Of a DNA stretch of 64,000 nucleotides, positions 9,799 to 19,061 are shown piece by piece. The notes beneath the pieces are model-generated. The model made no database searches and was not told where the DNA came from. It worked only from the letters and a program-made list of their open reading frames with translations. The DNA lies in the NCBI RefSeq assembly GCF_000741285.1, contig NZ_JGZE01000004.1:124001-188000 (forward strand), read 5' to 3'. Within the stretch, counting starts at the first letter, position 1; each line of letters begins with the position of its first letter. Origin of the DNA: Bifidobacterium mongoliense DSM 21395 (GTDB taxonomy: Bacteria > Actinomycetota > Actinomycetes > Actinomycetales > Bifidobacteriaceae). Position numbers and translations under genes: made by a program.

Positions 9799-10482
9799 AT
9801 GGAGAAGTTCACCGTCGTCACCGGGGTGGGCGTGCCGCTTCGTCGTTCGAACGTCGACACCGACCAGATCATCCCCGCCGTCTTCCTCAAGCGCGTGACG
9901 AAGACCGGGTTCGAGGACGCCCTCTTCTACGCGTGGCGCCGCAACCCTGAATTCGTGCTCAACCAGCAGCGGTATGCCGGCGGCAGGGTGCTGGTGGCCG
10001 GCCCGAACTTCGGCATTGGCTCGTCGCGAGAACACGCGGTGTGGGCGCTGCACGACTATGGTTTCCGTGTAGTGATCGCCCCCAGGTTCGCCGACATCTT
10101 CTACGGCAATACCGCTAAGAACGGTGTGTTGGCCGCCGTCATGCCCCAGGAGAGCGTCGAGCTGCTCTGGAAGCTGCTCGAGGAGCATCCCGGCACGGCC
10201 ATGACGGTCGACCTGGGCGAGCGCACCGTGACCTGCGCCGACGTGGTCCTGCCCTTCGACGTGGACGACTACACGCGGTGGCGGCTCATGAACGGCTTCG
10301 ACGACATCGACCTGACGCTTCAGCAAGAGGATGACATCGCCCGCTATGAGCAGATGCGTGCCAAGCGCTTCCCGTTCAAGCCGCGCACGCTGCCCGCACG
10401 GCATATGCCCGAGCAGCCCATCGCCTCGGCACGTGAGCGTGACGACAGCGCGTGGGCCGGACCGCTCGGCATGAAGGCCTGA
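9799..10482 (+). CDS. leuD: 3-isopropylmalate dehydratase small subunit
   Basis: The 227-residue swivelling subunit completes the LeuCD enzyme. Diagnostic blocks are [18 protein letters not shown] near the N-terminus, [17 protein letters not shown] around residue 70, and [11 protein letters not shown] around 110. ATG 9799 follows GGAAAGGA. The last 30 residues form a Pro/Arg-rich tail not needed for the fold. It lies in the leuC transcript. Confidence 0.96.
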   Translation: MEKFTVVTGVGVPLRRSNVDTDQIIPAVFLKRVTKTGFEDALFYAWRRNPEFVLNQQRYAGGRVLVAGPNFGIGSSREHAVWALHDYGFRVVIAPRFADIFYGNTAKNGVLAAVMPQESVELLWKLLEEHPGTAMTVDLGERTVTCADVVLPFDVDDYTRWRLMNGFDDIDLTLQQEDDIARYEQMRAKRFPFKPRTLPARHMPEQPIASARERDDSAWAGPLGMKA

Positions 10483-10725
10483 TTGGATTCGGCTGACGAT
10501 TCGTCGGCCGGTTGGTTGATGGTTTTCTTGTTGGGCATCCTTGCCGGTGTCGCTGTTGGTGCCATTGTTGGTTCGTCTGGTGAATCGGATGCACGGCGCC
10601 GATGCGAATTCCGGATATGCTGGAGACGATGGCCGCGGCGAGACGGCGGTGCGCGGATAGCGCATGGGTTCGGGCCCGCGGGTGAACCGACGTACGAGAC
10701 GAGTGCGTGGACGTAAGGAGCGACG

Positions 10726-11004
10726 ATGGCCGATGCGATCGTGCTGATCAACACCGAGGCGAACAAGGTGGCTCGGGTGGCGCAGGCCATCGTTGAGATC
10801 CACGGGGTGCGTGACGTCTACTCCGTGGCAGGCGAGGTCGATCTGGTCGCGGTGGTGTCCGTGCCGGACTTCGACGACCTCACGGAGGTCATCCCCTCGG
10901 GCATCGCGCGCGTCGACGGCGTCGTGAGCACGCAGACGCTCATGGCCTTCCGCCAATACTCCTCCAAGGATCAGGCGGCCGCCTTCAACCTCGGCATGGA
11001 CTGA
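10726..11004 (+). CDS. Stand-alone Lrp/AsnC ligand-binding (RAM) domain protein
   Basis: This 92-residue protein is the alpha/beta regulation-of-amino-acid-metabolism domain without a DNA-binding head: IVLINTEANKVARVAQAIV, then GVRDVYSVAGEVDLVAVVSV and FDDLTEVIPSGIARVDGV. Such single-domain proteins form Lrp-like oligomers and bind small ligands; their targets are mostly unknown. It follows leuD by 243 bp and has a GGAGCGACG ribosome site. A link to leucine metabolism is suggested only by position. No convincing gene was seen in the gap before it. Confidence 0.85.
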   Translation: MADAIVLINTEANKVARVAQAIVEIHGVRDVYSVAGEVDLVAVVSVPDFDDLTEVIPSGIARVDGVVSTQTLMAFRQYSSKDQAAAFNLGMD

Positions 11005-11205
11005 GCGCCGCGCCGGTCGTTCCACCGATCGCCGAGTCCGCAGCCGAGCGCTTATCGGGTTGTCCGCCGCGCTGTTAGCTCAGACGTCTGCTCTACTGCC
11101 CGCCGCGCCGTCCGTCGGCATGTCAGCGTGGTGCGGTGGGTTGGCCCGGCGGTGTGAAGCAGGGCCGGGTGGCGCCGATTCGCGGGTCTTGGGCATCATC
11201 GTCCC

Positions 11206-11211
11206 TATACT
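11206..11211 (+). promoter_or_regulatory. -10 element TATACT
   Basis: TATACT precedes GAGGGAG (11223-11229) and the ATG at 11235, giving a short leader of about 17 nt. The 200 bp before it hold nothing recognisable. Confidence 0.55.
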
Positions 11212-11234
11212 GGGGAAAAACCTGAGGGAGCAAG

Positions 11235-12383
11235 ATGGTCCGGGATTCCGCATTATTCTATGACGTACGACGCACCTACGAACAGAATTACCGCGAGGGG
11301 CCGTTCGGCGCATTCGCCGAGGCATTGGCCGCGGATACCGCGGATGTCCCTCGGCATACGGCCTCGGATGCGGGTGATGCCCCGGATGCCGCACCCGATT
11401 ACGAACTCTTCGGCAACCCGATAGATTTGCCGTTCGGCATCCCTGCGGGCCCGCTGCTCAACTCGCGATTCACCACGGCCGCCTTCCGCATGGGCTTTGA
11501 TGTGGCCGTGTACAAAACCGTGCGTTCGCGTGCCTGGGACTGCAACCCATTCCCCAATGTGTTGGCCGTGCATCCTGATGCGCCGGACGGTGCCCTGCAC
11601 CCCGGTGATCCGCAACTCGACGAGGGGGTGCTCGCCGATGACCGCTACGAGCAGCCGCTGTCGATCTCGAACTCCTTCGGTGTGCCCTCACGTGACCCCG
11701 ACCAGTGGCAGCCCGATATGCGCGACGCCATCGTGGCCGCCGGTCAGGGGCAACTGCTGGTTCCCAGCTTCCAGGGGTCGAGGGTCGCCGGCATGGATAC
11801 CGAGGCCTACATCGCCGACCATGTGACCACCGCCAGACTCGTCGCCGAGACCGGGGCGCGGCTGATGGAGATGAACACGAGTTGCCCCAACGAGGGCCGC
11901 AACCGCCTGCTGTGCAACGATCCGACGTTGGTCGGCACGATCGCCGAAGCGGTGAAGAGCGAGATCGGCGACATGCCGCTCATCGTCAAGCTCGCGGCCA
12001 TGGCCACCGACGCGGAGCTGGAGCGGATGGTCGACGAGACCGCCGCGCATGGACGGGTGCAGGGGTTCGCCGCCATCAACACGATCTCGGGCCGTCTGGT
12101 CGATCGTGACGGCCGCCAGGCGCTGCCCGGCGAGGGACGTGAGCACAGCGGTATCTGCGGCGCCGCCATCCGCGAGGCCGGTCTGGACATGGTCCGCCGC
12201 CTGTCCGCCATCCGCGCCCGTCGCGGCCTGCGGTTCGTCATCGTCGGCGTGGGCGGCGTGGATTCCCCATCCGACTATCAGGAGTATCGCGAGGCCGGTG
12301 CCGATGTGGTGATGAGCGCCACGGGAGCCATGTGGAATCCGAATCTGGCCCGGGAGATTCGCGAGGTGCGATCCGTGCGCTGA
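11235..12383 (+). CDS. Dihydroorotate dehydrogenase-like flavoprotein
   Basis: This 382-residue TIM-barrel protein matches the FMN-binding dihydroorotate dehydrogenase fold. Visible blocks are PFGIPAGPLLNS, VAVYKTVRSR, SISNSFGVPS, EMNTSCPNEG, LIVKLAA, INTISG and IVGVGGVDSPSDYQEY followed by GADVVMSATGAMWNP. The substrate-loop Asn-x-Ser/Cys-Pro-Asn motif is kept, so oxidation of dihydroorotate or a related enone is plausible. It is longer than PyrD1B (about 310) because of an N-terminal part and an insertion near 110-160. It is not next to other pyr genes, so it may be a second paralogue with another substrate. Confidence 0.7.
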   Translation: MVRDSALFYDVRRTYEQNYREGPFGAFAEALAADTADVPRHTASDAGDAPDAAPDYELFGNPIDLPFGIPAGPLLNSRFTTAAFRMGFDVAVYKTVRSRAWDCNPFPNVLAVHPDAPDGALHPGDPQLDEGVLADDRYEQPLSISNSFGVPSRDPDQWQPDMRDAIVAAGQGQLLVPSFQGSRVAGMDTEAYIADHVTTARLVAETGARLMEMNTSCPNEGRNRLLCNDPTLVGTIAEAVKSEIGDMPLIVKLAAMATDAELERMVDETAAHGRVQGFAAINTISGRLVDRDGRQALPGEGREHSGICGAAIREAGLDMVRRLSAIRARRGLRFVIVGVGGVDSPSDYQEYREAGADVVMSATGAMWNPNLAREIREVRSVR

Positions 12384-12549
12384 GATGCCAAGATGTGCGG
12401 CGGTGCGCACGTGCTGCGCGTGCGATGCGTGAAGGAACCGTGAGCGGGTTTAGGCTTCGGGCACATTCCCCCGGTGCGTGTGCCGGTCTTGTGGCAGACT
12501 GAAACAATGGTGGCACCATCGTGATGATGCCCTGGAACGGATGAGAACG

Positions 12550-13890
12550 ATGAAAGAGGTCCGGGTGACTGAGGATACGGAAGATGTGCTGCATGTCGTC
12601 GGCGGCAAGCCGCTCGAGGGCACGATCAAAGTGCGTGGCGCGAAGAACTTCGTGAGCAAGGCCATGGTCGCGGCCCTGCTCGCCCCGGGTGTGTCCGTGC
12701 TCAGGAACGTCCCCGAGATCAGGGATGTGCATGTGGTGTCCGATCTGCTCAGGCTGCACGGCGTCGAGGTCGACGTGGACGGCCATAACGGCGTCGTGAC
12801 CATCGATGCGACCCATGTCCAGCTCGCCGACGTGGCGGACGTCGATACGCTGTCGGGATCCTCGCGCATCCCGATCCTGTTCTCCGGCCCGCTGCTGCAC
12901 CGGTTGGGTGAGGCGTTCATCCCCCAGCTCGGCGGTTGCAACATCGGCGGCCGGCCGATCGATTTCCACTTGGAGACCCTGCGCAAACTGGGCGCCCACG
13001 TCGACAAGGAGCACCAGGACGGCATCCACATCACCGCGCCCGATGGGCTGCATGGTGCCAAGATCCACCTGCCGTACCCCTCGGTGGGCGCCACCGAACA
13101 GACGTTGCTCGCGGCCGTCCAGGCCGAGGGGCGCACCGAGCTGTCGGGAGCCGCGACCGAACCGGAAATCATGGACCTGGTCGCCGTGCTGCAGAAGATG
13201 GGCGCGCTCATCTCGGTCGACGTCGATAGGACTTTTCGCGTCGAGGGCGTCAAGGAGCTTAAGGGCTACACCCACACGTCGCTCACCGACCGCATCGAGT
13301 CCGCCTCCTGGGCGTCGGCGGCGCTCGCCACGCACGGCGACATCTTCGTCAAGGGCGCCACGCAGCCGGAGATGATGACCTTCCTCAATGTGTTCCGCAA
13401 GATCGGCGGGGCCTTCGACATCACCGATCAGGGCATCAGGTTCTGGCATCCGGGCGGCAATCTCAAGCCGGTGGCCATCGAGACCGACGTCCACCCCGGG
13501 TTCATGACCGACTGGCAGCAGCCGCTCGTGGTCGCCCTGACCCAGGCGAACGGCCTGTCGATCGTGCACGAGACCGTGTACGAGAACCGGTTCGGCTTCA
13601 CCAAGCCGTTGGTCCAGATGGGCGCCACCATCCAGCTGTACCGCGAATGCCTCGGGTCGCTGCCTTGCCGCTTCCAGCAGCGCAACTACAAGCATTCCGC
13701 CGTGATCTTCGGTCCCACGCCGCTGGAAGGCCGCGATATCGATGTGCCCGATCTGCGTGGCGGTTTCAGCCATCTCATCGCCGCGCTGACCGCCAACGGT
13801 CCCTCCGATGTGCACGGCATCAGCCTCATCGACCGCGGTTACGCCGACTTCCGGGGCAAGCTCGAGGCGCTCGGCGCCGACATCAGCTGA
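12550..13890 (+). CDS. murA: UDP-N-acetylglucosamine 1-carboxyvinyltransferase
   Basis: MurA adds enolpyruvate from PEP to UDP-GlcNAc, the first committed step of peptidoglycan synthesis. The 446-residue two-domain EPSP-synthase fold is complete: KVRGAKNFVSKAMVAALLAPG with the conserved Lys near the N-terminus, and the PEP loop LGGCNIGGRPIDFHL with Cys130. The C-terminal DLRGGFSHLIAAL and RGYADFRGKLEALGA match the family. Two ATGs are 9 nt apart (12541, 12550); the GGAACGG just before 12541 gives workable spacing only for 12550. The Cys form is the fosfomycin-sensitive type. The gene stands alone between DHOD and the convergent tag gene. Confidence 0.95.
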   Translation: MKEVRVTEDTEDVLHVVGGKPLEGTIKVRGAKNFVSKAMVAALLAPGVSVLRNVPEIRDVHVVSDLLRLHGVEVDVDGHNGVVTIDATHVQLADVADVDTLSGSSRIPILFSGPLLHRLGEAFIPQLGGCNIGGRPIDFHLETLRKLGAHVDKEHQDGIHITAPDGLHGAKIHLPYPSVGATEQTLLAAVQAEGRTELSGAATEPEIMDLVAVLQKMGALISVDVDRTFRVEGVKELKGYTHTSLTDRIESASWASAALATHGDIFVKGATQPEMMTFLNVFRKIGGAFDITDQGIRFWHPGGNLKPVAIETDVHPGFMTDWQQPLVVALTQANGLSIVHETVYENRFGFTKPLVQMGATIQLYRECLGSLPCRFQQRNYKHSAVIFGPTPLEGRDIDVPDLRGGFSHLIAALTANGPSDVHGISLIDRGYADFRGKLEALGADIS

Positions 13891-13962
13891 TCCGGGGCAT
13901 GAGCCGGCCGTGAGATACGTGCCTCATGGCAGACATCAGCCGGCATCGCCCGGATGGTCGCG

Positions 13963-14625
13963 TCACTGTATCGGTTCTGTGCGCTCGGCCCCTTCGGGGG
14001 CGAGGAAGCACCCGCGTTCGTGGTCATTGACCATACCGCTCGCCTGAAGCAGCGAATACACCACGACCGGTCCGGTGAATCGGAACCCGTCGCGGCGCAT
14101 CGTCGTGGCCATCGTGCGCGAGAGCTCCGTGGAGCAGGGGACGCCCTCGTGGCGAACGATGTCATGCTCGATGGGCGTGCCGTCCACGAAGGACCACAGA
14201 TATGCGGACAGGGTGCGGCCGTCCTTCTCGAGGGCCACGGCGGCCCCGGCATTGGCCATGACCGCTTCGAGCTTGCGACGGTTGCGGATGATCGCCGCAT
14301 TCGCCAGCAACCCGTCCATGACGCCGTCCATGTCGTCGGCCATGGCCGCGACCCGGTGGTAGTCGAAATCATGAAACGCGGCGCGGAAGGCCGCACGTTT
14401 GTGCAGCACCGTGCGCCAACTGAGTCCGGCCTGCATGATTTCGAGCGACAGCAGTTCGAAGAGGGCGCGGTCGTCATGGCAGGCGGTGCCCCATTCGTCG
14501 TCGTGGTATGCGCGCATGAGTGGGTCGTCGGTCTCACCCCACGAGCATCGGGGCAATGCTGCCGGAGGCGTCTCGGAGAGCGGCGTGGCCTGCGGCGACA
14601 CGGCGGTCGATATCATCTGATGCAT
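13963..14625 (-). CDS. tag: DNA-3-methyladenine glycosylase I
   Basis: The 220-residue enzyme excises 3-methyladenine from alkylated DNA. The Tag family is recognised from CSWGETDDPLMRAYHDDEWG, the FELLSLEIMQAGLSW block, and a C-terminal MVNDHERGCF. Cys and His residues in the first and last blocks form the structural zinc site. ATG 14625 lies 6 nt after TAGACT (14637-14632, minus strand), consistent with a leaderless transcript. It is divergent from plsC and converges on murA. Confidence 0.95.
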   Translation of the reverse strand: MHQMISTAVSPQATPLSETPPAALPRCSWGETDDPLMRAYHDDEWGTACHDDRALFELLSLEIMQAGLSWRTVLHKRAAFRAAFHDFDYHRVAAMADDMDGVMDGLLANAAIIRNRRKLEAVMANAGAAVALEKDGRTLSAYLWSFVDGTPIEHDIVRHEGVPCSTELSRTMATTMRRDGFRFTGPVVVYSLLQASGMVNDHERGCFLAPEGAERTEPIQ

Positions 14626-14726
14626 AGTTGGAGTCTAGGCGGCCGTGTGCACGGGCGGGTGCGGGTCGCGGTCATGTGGTCGAAGGGTCGGCTGCGTGTT
14701 GTCGCTTCATGCGGGAGAATAGGAGC

Positions 14727-15611
14727 ATGACGTCACCAGGAAAACCTTCGCCCCGTTCGGCCGTCCGTCCCTTAAGCGATGAGCAGGTCGCGCGCCTCGA
14801 TGCCCGTCACCACCTCGTCGACCCGTCCCGGGAACGGCCGACCGGCCCCCGCGAGGACAACGAAGCCGAGATCGAGGAACAGAACCCGCGGCAGACCCGA
14901 TGGCTGCTCGCCGGTGCCTCGTTCGTCGTCCGCCTGCACAGCAAGGTGCGCGCATGGGGCCTCGAACGCATTCCCGAGCGCGGCGTGTTCATCACGGCGG
15001 CCACCCATGTGACCATGTTCGACGTGTTCGTCCCCATGATGGCCCTGTTCCATATGGGCCGTCGCCCGCGGTACATGGCCAAGGCCGAGCTGGGGCACTG
15101 GCCCGTCATCGGCCGATGGTTCCGCCTTGTGGGCATGCAGCCCGTGCCGCGTCGCAGCGGGCAGGCGAAGGCGATCGAGGACGAATCCATCCGCATCCTC
15201 ACCTCCGGACGTCCGCTGACCGTCTGGCCCGAAGGCACGGTGACGCGGGATCCGAAGAAGTGGCCCATGAGCCTCAAGAACGGCGTCGGCATCATCGCCT
15301 TGCAGGCCTCCAGGAAGCTGGGGCATCAGGTGCCGCTGTTCTGCGCGGTGACCTGGGGGGCCGCCAGCATCAACCATTGGTGGCCCTGGCCGCGCAAAAA
15401 CGTCGTCATGTGCTATGACGAGCGGCTTGATTACGCCGATCTGCTCGCGGATATGGAATCGTGGGGCCCGGAACCGCCCAGAGCCGCCGCCGACGAGCTC
15501 GCCCGGCGCATCCGCGAGCGCATGCAGGCCGTGATGGCGCAGATTCGCGACGAACGGCCTCCCGAGGGATATTGGGACTACCGCACCATGAGCAGGGTGT
15601 CCGGAAAGTAA
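14727..15611 (+). CDS. plsC: 1-acyl-sn-glycerol-3-phosphate acyltransferase
   Basis: The 294-residue membrane-associated PlsC-type enzyme acylates lysophosphatidic acid. Motif I is THVTMFDVF (His-x4-Asp), followed by MAKAELGHWPVIG with a substrate-binding block, and motif III is VWPEGTVTRDP. The first 60 residues are charged and variable. ATG 14727 follows a GGAG site; the frame extends to 14628 through sequence that is probably the promoter region. It is followed by gpsA, which makes the glycerol 3-phosphate used in the same pathway; the 147-bp gap suggests possible cotranscription. Confidence 0.92.
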   Translation: MTSPGKPSPRSAVRPLSDEQVARLDARHHLVDPSRERPTGPREDNEAEIEEQNPRQTRWLLAGASFVVRLHSKVRAWGLERIPERGVFITAATHVTMFDVFVPMMALFHMGRRPRYMAKAELGHWPVIGRWFRLVGMQPVPRRSGQAKAIEDESIRILTSGRPLTVWPEGTVTRDPKKWPMSLKNGVGIIALQASRKLGHQVPLFCAVTWGAASINHWWPWPRKNVVMCYDERLDYADLLADMESWGPEPPRAAADELARRIRERMQAVMAQIRDERPPEGYWDYRTMSRVSGK

Positions 15612-15758
15612 GGGTTGCGGCGCCCGGTCAAGGTCAAGGTGCGCTGTAGCATGGCCATGCATGACGTGCGTGCCAAAGCGCGCGTATCCATGGTGCGCAA
15701 CCGGTCTGAGGGCGCGGGTGCGGATGGTGAAACAGAGCGAACGCGAGGAGTTGCGGCG

Positions 15759-16757
15759 ATGAAGATCACGGTGTTGGGTGCCGGTGCGTGGGGCACCGCT
15801 TTCGGGCAGGTGCTGGCCGACGCGGGCAATGAGGTCACGATGTGGGCGAGGGAGCCCGAGATCGTCGAGGGCATTCGCGACCACCGCCATAATGCGGTGC
15901 GTCTGCCCAGTGTGGCCACCCTGCCCGAGACCATGACCGCCACCGGGGACAAGGCCGAGGCCGTGCGGGGGGCGCGTATCGTCGTCGTCGCCATCGCGGC
16001 CCAGTTCGCGCGTGTTGCGTTGCAGGATTTCGCGCCGCTGCTGCCCGATGATTGCATGGTGGTCTCGCTCATGAAGGGGATCGAACGCACCACCGGCAAG
16101 CGCATGGACGAGGTCGTGCGCGAGGCCCTCGGCGGACTGCCCGCCGCACGGTTCGCCGCCATATCCGGACCGAACCTCAGCCGTGAGATCGCCGATCGCC
16201 AACCCGCCGCCACGGTGGTGGCCTGCGCGGACATCGACGGCGCCCGCATGGTCGCGCAAGCCTGCGGCACCCCGTATTTCAAGCCATTTGTATCCACCGA
16301 CGTCATCGGTGTGGAGATGTGCGGCTCCCTCAAGAACGTCGTCGCGCTCGCAGTCGGCATGGCCCGCGGAGCGGGGTACGGCGAGAACACGGCCGCGATG
16401 ATCGAGTCGCGCGGTCTCGCCGAGCTCACGGCGTTGGGGGTCGCGGCGGGGGCGCAGGCGTGCACCTTCAGCGGACTCGCCGGTGTCGGCGACCTGGTCG
16501 CCACCTGCGGGTCGCCGTTGAGCCGTAACTATATGTTCGGGGCGAACCTGGGCAAGGGCATGAGCGTGGAGCAGGCCATCAAGGCCAGCAACGGCGTCGC
16601 GGAAGGCGTGCCGACCACCGATGCCGTGGTCTCGTTGGGGTCCCGTCTCGGCGTGCCGACACCCCTGGCCTCGGCGATGAGCCGGGTGCTGGCGGAAGGG
16701 CTGACGTGCGGCCAGATGCTCGGTTCGCTGTTCGACGAGGCGATCACCGCAGAGTAA
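15759..16757 (+). CDS. gpsA: NAD(P)-dependent glycerol-3-phosphate dehydrogenase
   Basis: The 332-residue enzyme reduces dihydroxyacetone phosphate to sn-glycerol 3-phosphate for phospholipid synthesis. Features are the Rossmann start ITVLGAGAWGTAFGQVLA, SGPNLSREIADRQPAATVVA, CGSLKNVVALAVGMARGAGYGEN with the catalytic Lys, and TFSGLAGVGDLVATC followed by SRNYMFG. GAGGAG 14 nt upstream supports ATG 15759. It lies between plsC and ddl on the same strand. Confidence 0.97.
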   Translation: MKITVLGAGAWGTAFGQVLADAGNEVTMWAREPEIVEGIRDHRHNAVRLPSVATLPETMTATGDKAEAVRGARIVVVAIAAQFARVALQDFAPLLPDDCMVVSLMKGIERTTGKRMDEVVREALGGLPAARFAAISGPNLSREIADRQPAATVVACADIDGARMVAQACGTPYFKPFVSTDVIGVEMCGSLKNVVALAVGMARGAGYGENTAAMIESRGLAELTALGVAAGAQACTFSGLAGVGDLVATCGSPLSRNYMFGANLGKGMSVEQAIKASNGVAEGVPTTDAVVSLGSRLGVPTPLASAMSRVLAEGLTCGQMLGSLFDEAITAE

Positions 16758-16839
16758 GGTGTCAGGCATGTGACGCCCGCCGATGGCGAGCGTAGGTGAG
16801 GTCGGCGAGGCCGACGGTTTCGATCAGCGAAGGACGGAT

Positions 16840-17985
16840 ATGGCCAAGAAACGAATCGCGGTGCTGTACGGCGGCAAGGCGGACGAGCACTCGATCTCCT
16901 GCATCTCCACGGCGGCGGTGCTCAATGCGCTCGATGCGGACCGCTTCGAGGCGATTCCCATCGGCATCACCAAGCGGGGGCAGTGGATCACCGACGGCGA
17001 GGATCCTCGTGGATTCGTCATGGACGGCCGGAATCTGCCTACTGTGCGGGCCGTGGAAGGCTCTCGTCCGGTGGTGCTGGATATCGGCGCCGGATCCGAC
17101 GGGTTCTTCGCCCGTGACCCCGATGGCTCCCTGGTGTCGCTGGGCCATATCGACGCGGTGTTCCCCGTGCTCCACGGTCCGTTCGGTGAGGACGGCACCG
17201 TCCAGGGGCTGCTCGAGATGATGGGCGTATCGTACGTCGGCTGTGGCGTCTTCGCTTCGGCCGCGTGCATGGACAAGCATTTCACCAAGGTCCTGCTCCA
17301 GGCTGCCGGCATCCCCGTCGCCCCCGGTGTCATGTTCGACACCCGCGATTTTGATGCGGCCCATGCGTTCAAGCCCGATGCCGCGGCGATGGTGGATCGC
17401 GTGCGTAGGGCGCACCTGCCCTATCCCGTGTTCGTCAAGCCGTCGCGCGGCGGTTCGAGTTTCGGCGTGCACAAGGTGGAATCCGAGGGCGATGGTTCGG
17501 CGTTGGCCGCGGCCGTCCTCGAGGCCTCGCATCACGACTGGAAGGTTCTGGTCGAGCAGGGCATCGACGCGCGGGAGATCGAGTGCGCCGTCTTCGCCCC
17601 ACGGGCCGCGGCCGGTGACGAGGAGCCCAAGGCGAGCCTGCCCGGTGAGATCGTGCTCGACCATGCCGACGGCGACACGGACGCGTTCTATGATTTCGAC
17701 AGCAAGTACGTCGACGCGCATGCCTCGCACGCCGAGGTGCCGGCCCACCTGCCCGAGGAGACGCTGCAGCGTGTGCGTGACGTCGCCGTGCGCGCGTTCA
17801 AGGCCGTCGACGGGGCGGGGCTGAGCCGCGTGGACACCTTCGTGAACGCAGCGGGTGAGGTGATGGTCAACGAGATCAACACCATGCCCGGCTTCACGCC
17901 GATATCGATGTACCCGAAGGCATGGGAGGCCATGGGCGTGCCCTATGGCGAACTGCTGACCGAACTCATCGAAGGGGTCCTGTGA
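16840..17985 (+). CDS. ddl: D-alanine--D-alanine ligase
   Basis: The 381-residue ATP-grasp ligase makes D-Ala-D-Ala for the peptidoglycan stem. Seen are AVLYGGKADEHSISCIS at the N-terminus, HGPFGEDGTVQGLLEM, the ATP-binding KPSRGGSSFGVHKV and the Mg-binding NEINTMPGFTPISMYPKAW. The start ATG 16840 follows AGGACGG. The stop overlaps the GTG start of the downstream CPBP gene, and the junction has been tandemly duplicated (17974-18003). Confidence 0.96.
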   Translation: MAKKRIAVLYGGKADEHSISCISTAAVLNALDADRFEAIPIGITKRGQWITDGEDPRGFVMDGRNLPTVRAVEGSRPVVLDIGAGSDGFFARDPDGSLVSLGHIDAVFPVLHGPFGEDGTVQGLLEMMGVSYVGCGVFASAACMDKHFTKVLLQAAGIPVAPGVMFDTRDFDAAHAFKPDAAAMVDRVRRAHLPYPVFVKPSRGGSSFGVHKVESEGDGSALAAAVLEASHHDWKVLVEQGIDAREIECAVFAPRAAAGDEEPKASLPGEIVLDHADGDTDAFYDFDSKYVDAHASHAEVPAHLPEETLQRVRDVAVRAFKAVDGAGLSRVDTFVNAAGEVMVNEINTMPGFTPISMYPKAWEAMGVPYGELLTELIEGVL

Positions 17986-18003
17986 ATTGGGGTCCTGTGA
18001 ATT
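17974..18003 (+). repeat. 15-bp perfect tandem duplication over a stop/start junction
   Basis: GGGGTCCTGTGAATT occurs twice back to back (17974-17988, 17989-18003). The unit holds both the ddl stop codon TGA and the GTG start of the next gene, so the downstream gene has two in-frame GTG starts 15 nt apart. Confidence 0.9.
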
Positions 18004-19040
18004 CCGATCCATCAGTGCATGACTCTGGCGCGGGTCGCGCCGCCCGCCCGTGGTGGCAGGTCGCACGACGTCGCTTCTCGCTCATCGGGTTCGCCCTGTG
18101 CGCCTTGCTGCTCGTATGGTTGGGTCTGCAGGTGCTCATCGCCGCGCTGCTGCGGATGCAAGGCGTGAATACCGGGGCCATGCCCACCTGGCTGCAGCTC
18201 ATCGCCGGCAACGGCCCCCTGTATGCGCTGGCCATGCCGATTGCCGTGCTGCTCATGCGGGCGGTACCGAGGATTCCCACGAGAAAGTTCCCCTTGGGGG
18301 TGGGCCGGTTCTTCATCCTGCTCATCATCTGCATGCCGATCATGTATCTTGGCAGTCTCATCGGCTCCATGCTGTCGGCGGCACTTTCGGGCGGGACGGC
18401 CGACAATCCGATCCAGGAACTGGCCACCAATGCGGATCCGCTCACCGTGCTGGTGTTCATGGTGCTGGTGGCACCGGTGTTCGAGGAGTGGGTGTTCCGC
18501 AAGGAGCTCATCGACCGCTTGCGCCGGTACGGCGAGGTTCCGGCGATGCTCGTGTCGGCGGCCGCCTTCGGGCTCTTCCACCTGAATCTTTTCCAGTTCT
18601 TCTACGCCTTCGGCTTGGGTCTCGTGTTCGCCTACGTCTATCTGAGGACCTCGCGTCTGCGCTACACGATCCTCATGCACATGATCATCAACTTCAACGG
18701 CGGTTTCCTCGCTCCGCGGATTCTGTCGCTGTTGGACGCGAAAACGTTGCAGGCGCTCGAATCCGGATCCCTGCAGGAGAGCGAACGGCTGCTTGCGCAG
18801 GCCGCACCCGGACTGCTGGCCGTGGGACTGTATGGCCTGGCCATCCTGGCGCTCATCATCGTGGGCATCGTCTTGCTCATCACCATGCGTCGCCGGATCG
18901 TGTGGTACCGCACACCCGAGGAACTCCCGCGCGGGACCCGGCTGCGCATCGTGCTGGGCAATCCCGGCATCATCGGTTACGTGGTCCTCTGCCTGGCCGT
19001 CACGGCCGTCACCATGGGTGTGATCGGGCTTCGCGGATAA
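17982..19040 (+). CDS. CPBP-family intramembrane metalloprotease
   Basis: This 352-residue protein has about eight hydrophobic segments. The Abi/CPBP motifs are intact: EEWVFRKEL (EExxxR), FGLFHLNLFQF (FxxxH) and HMIINFNGG (HxxxN), which form the buried zinc protease site. Bacterial members are linked to prenyl-protein-like processing and bacteriocin self-immunity, but the substrate here is unknown. Start candidates are GTG 17982, overlapping the ddl stop by GTGA, and GTG 17997 in the duplicated copy. The tight coupling suggests coexpression with ddl. Confidence 0.85.
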   Translation: MNWGPVNSDPSVHDSGAGRAARPWWQVARRRFSLIGFALCALLLVWLGLQVLIAALLRMQGVNTGAMPTWLQLIAGNGPLYALAMPIAVLLMRAVPRIPTRKFPLGVGRFFILLIICMPIMYLGSLIGSMLSAALSGGTADNPIQELATNADPLTVLVFMVLVAPVFEEWVFRKELIDRLRRYGEVPAMLVSAAAFGLFHLNLFQFFYAFGLGLVFAYVYLRTSRLRYTILMHMIINFNGGFLAPRILSLLDAKTLQALESGSLQESERLLAQAAPGLLAVGLYGLAILALIIVGIVLLITMRRRIVWYRTPEELPRGTRLRIVLGNPGIIGYVVLCLAVTAVTMGVIGLRG

Positions 19041-19061
19041 TCGGGGTGCGCCGATGGGCCG

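Noticed and set aside
10483-10716. 77-codon frame with a hydrophobic stretch after leuD
   Set aside because: It begins at a TTG directly after the leuD stop, has no ribosome site, and becomes Arg-rich nonsense after the hydrophobic part; probably non-coding.
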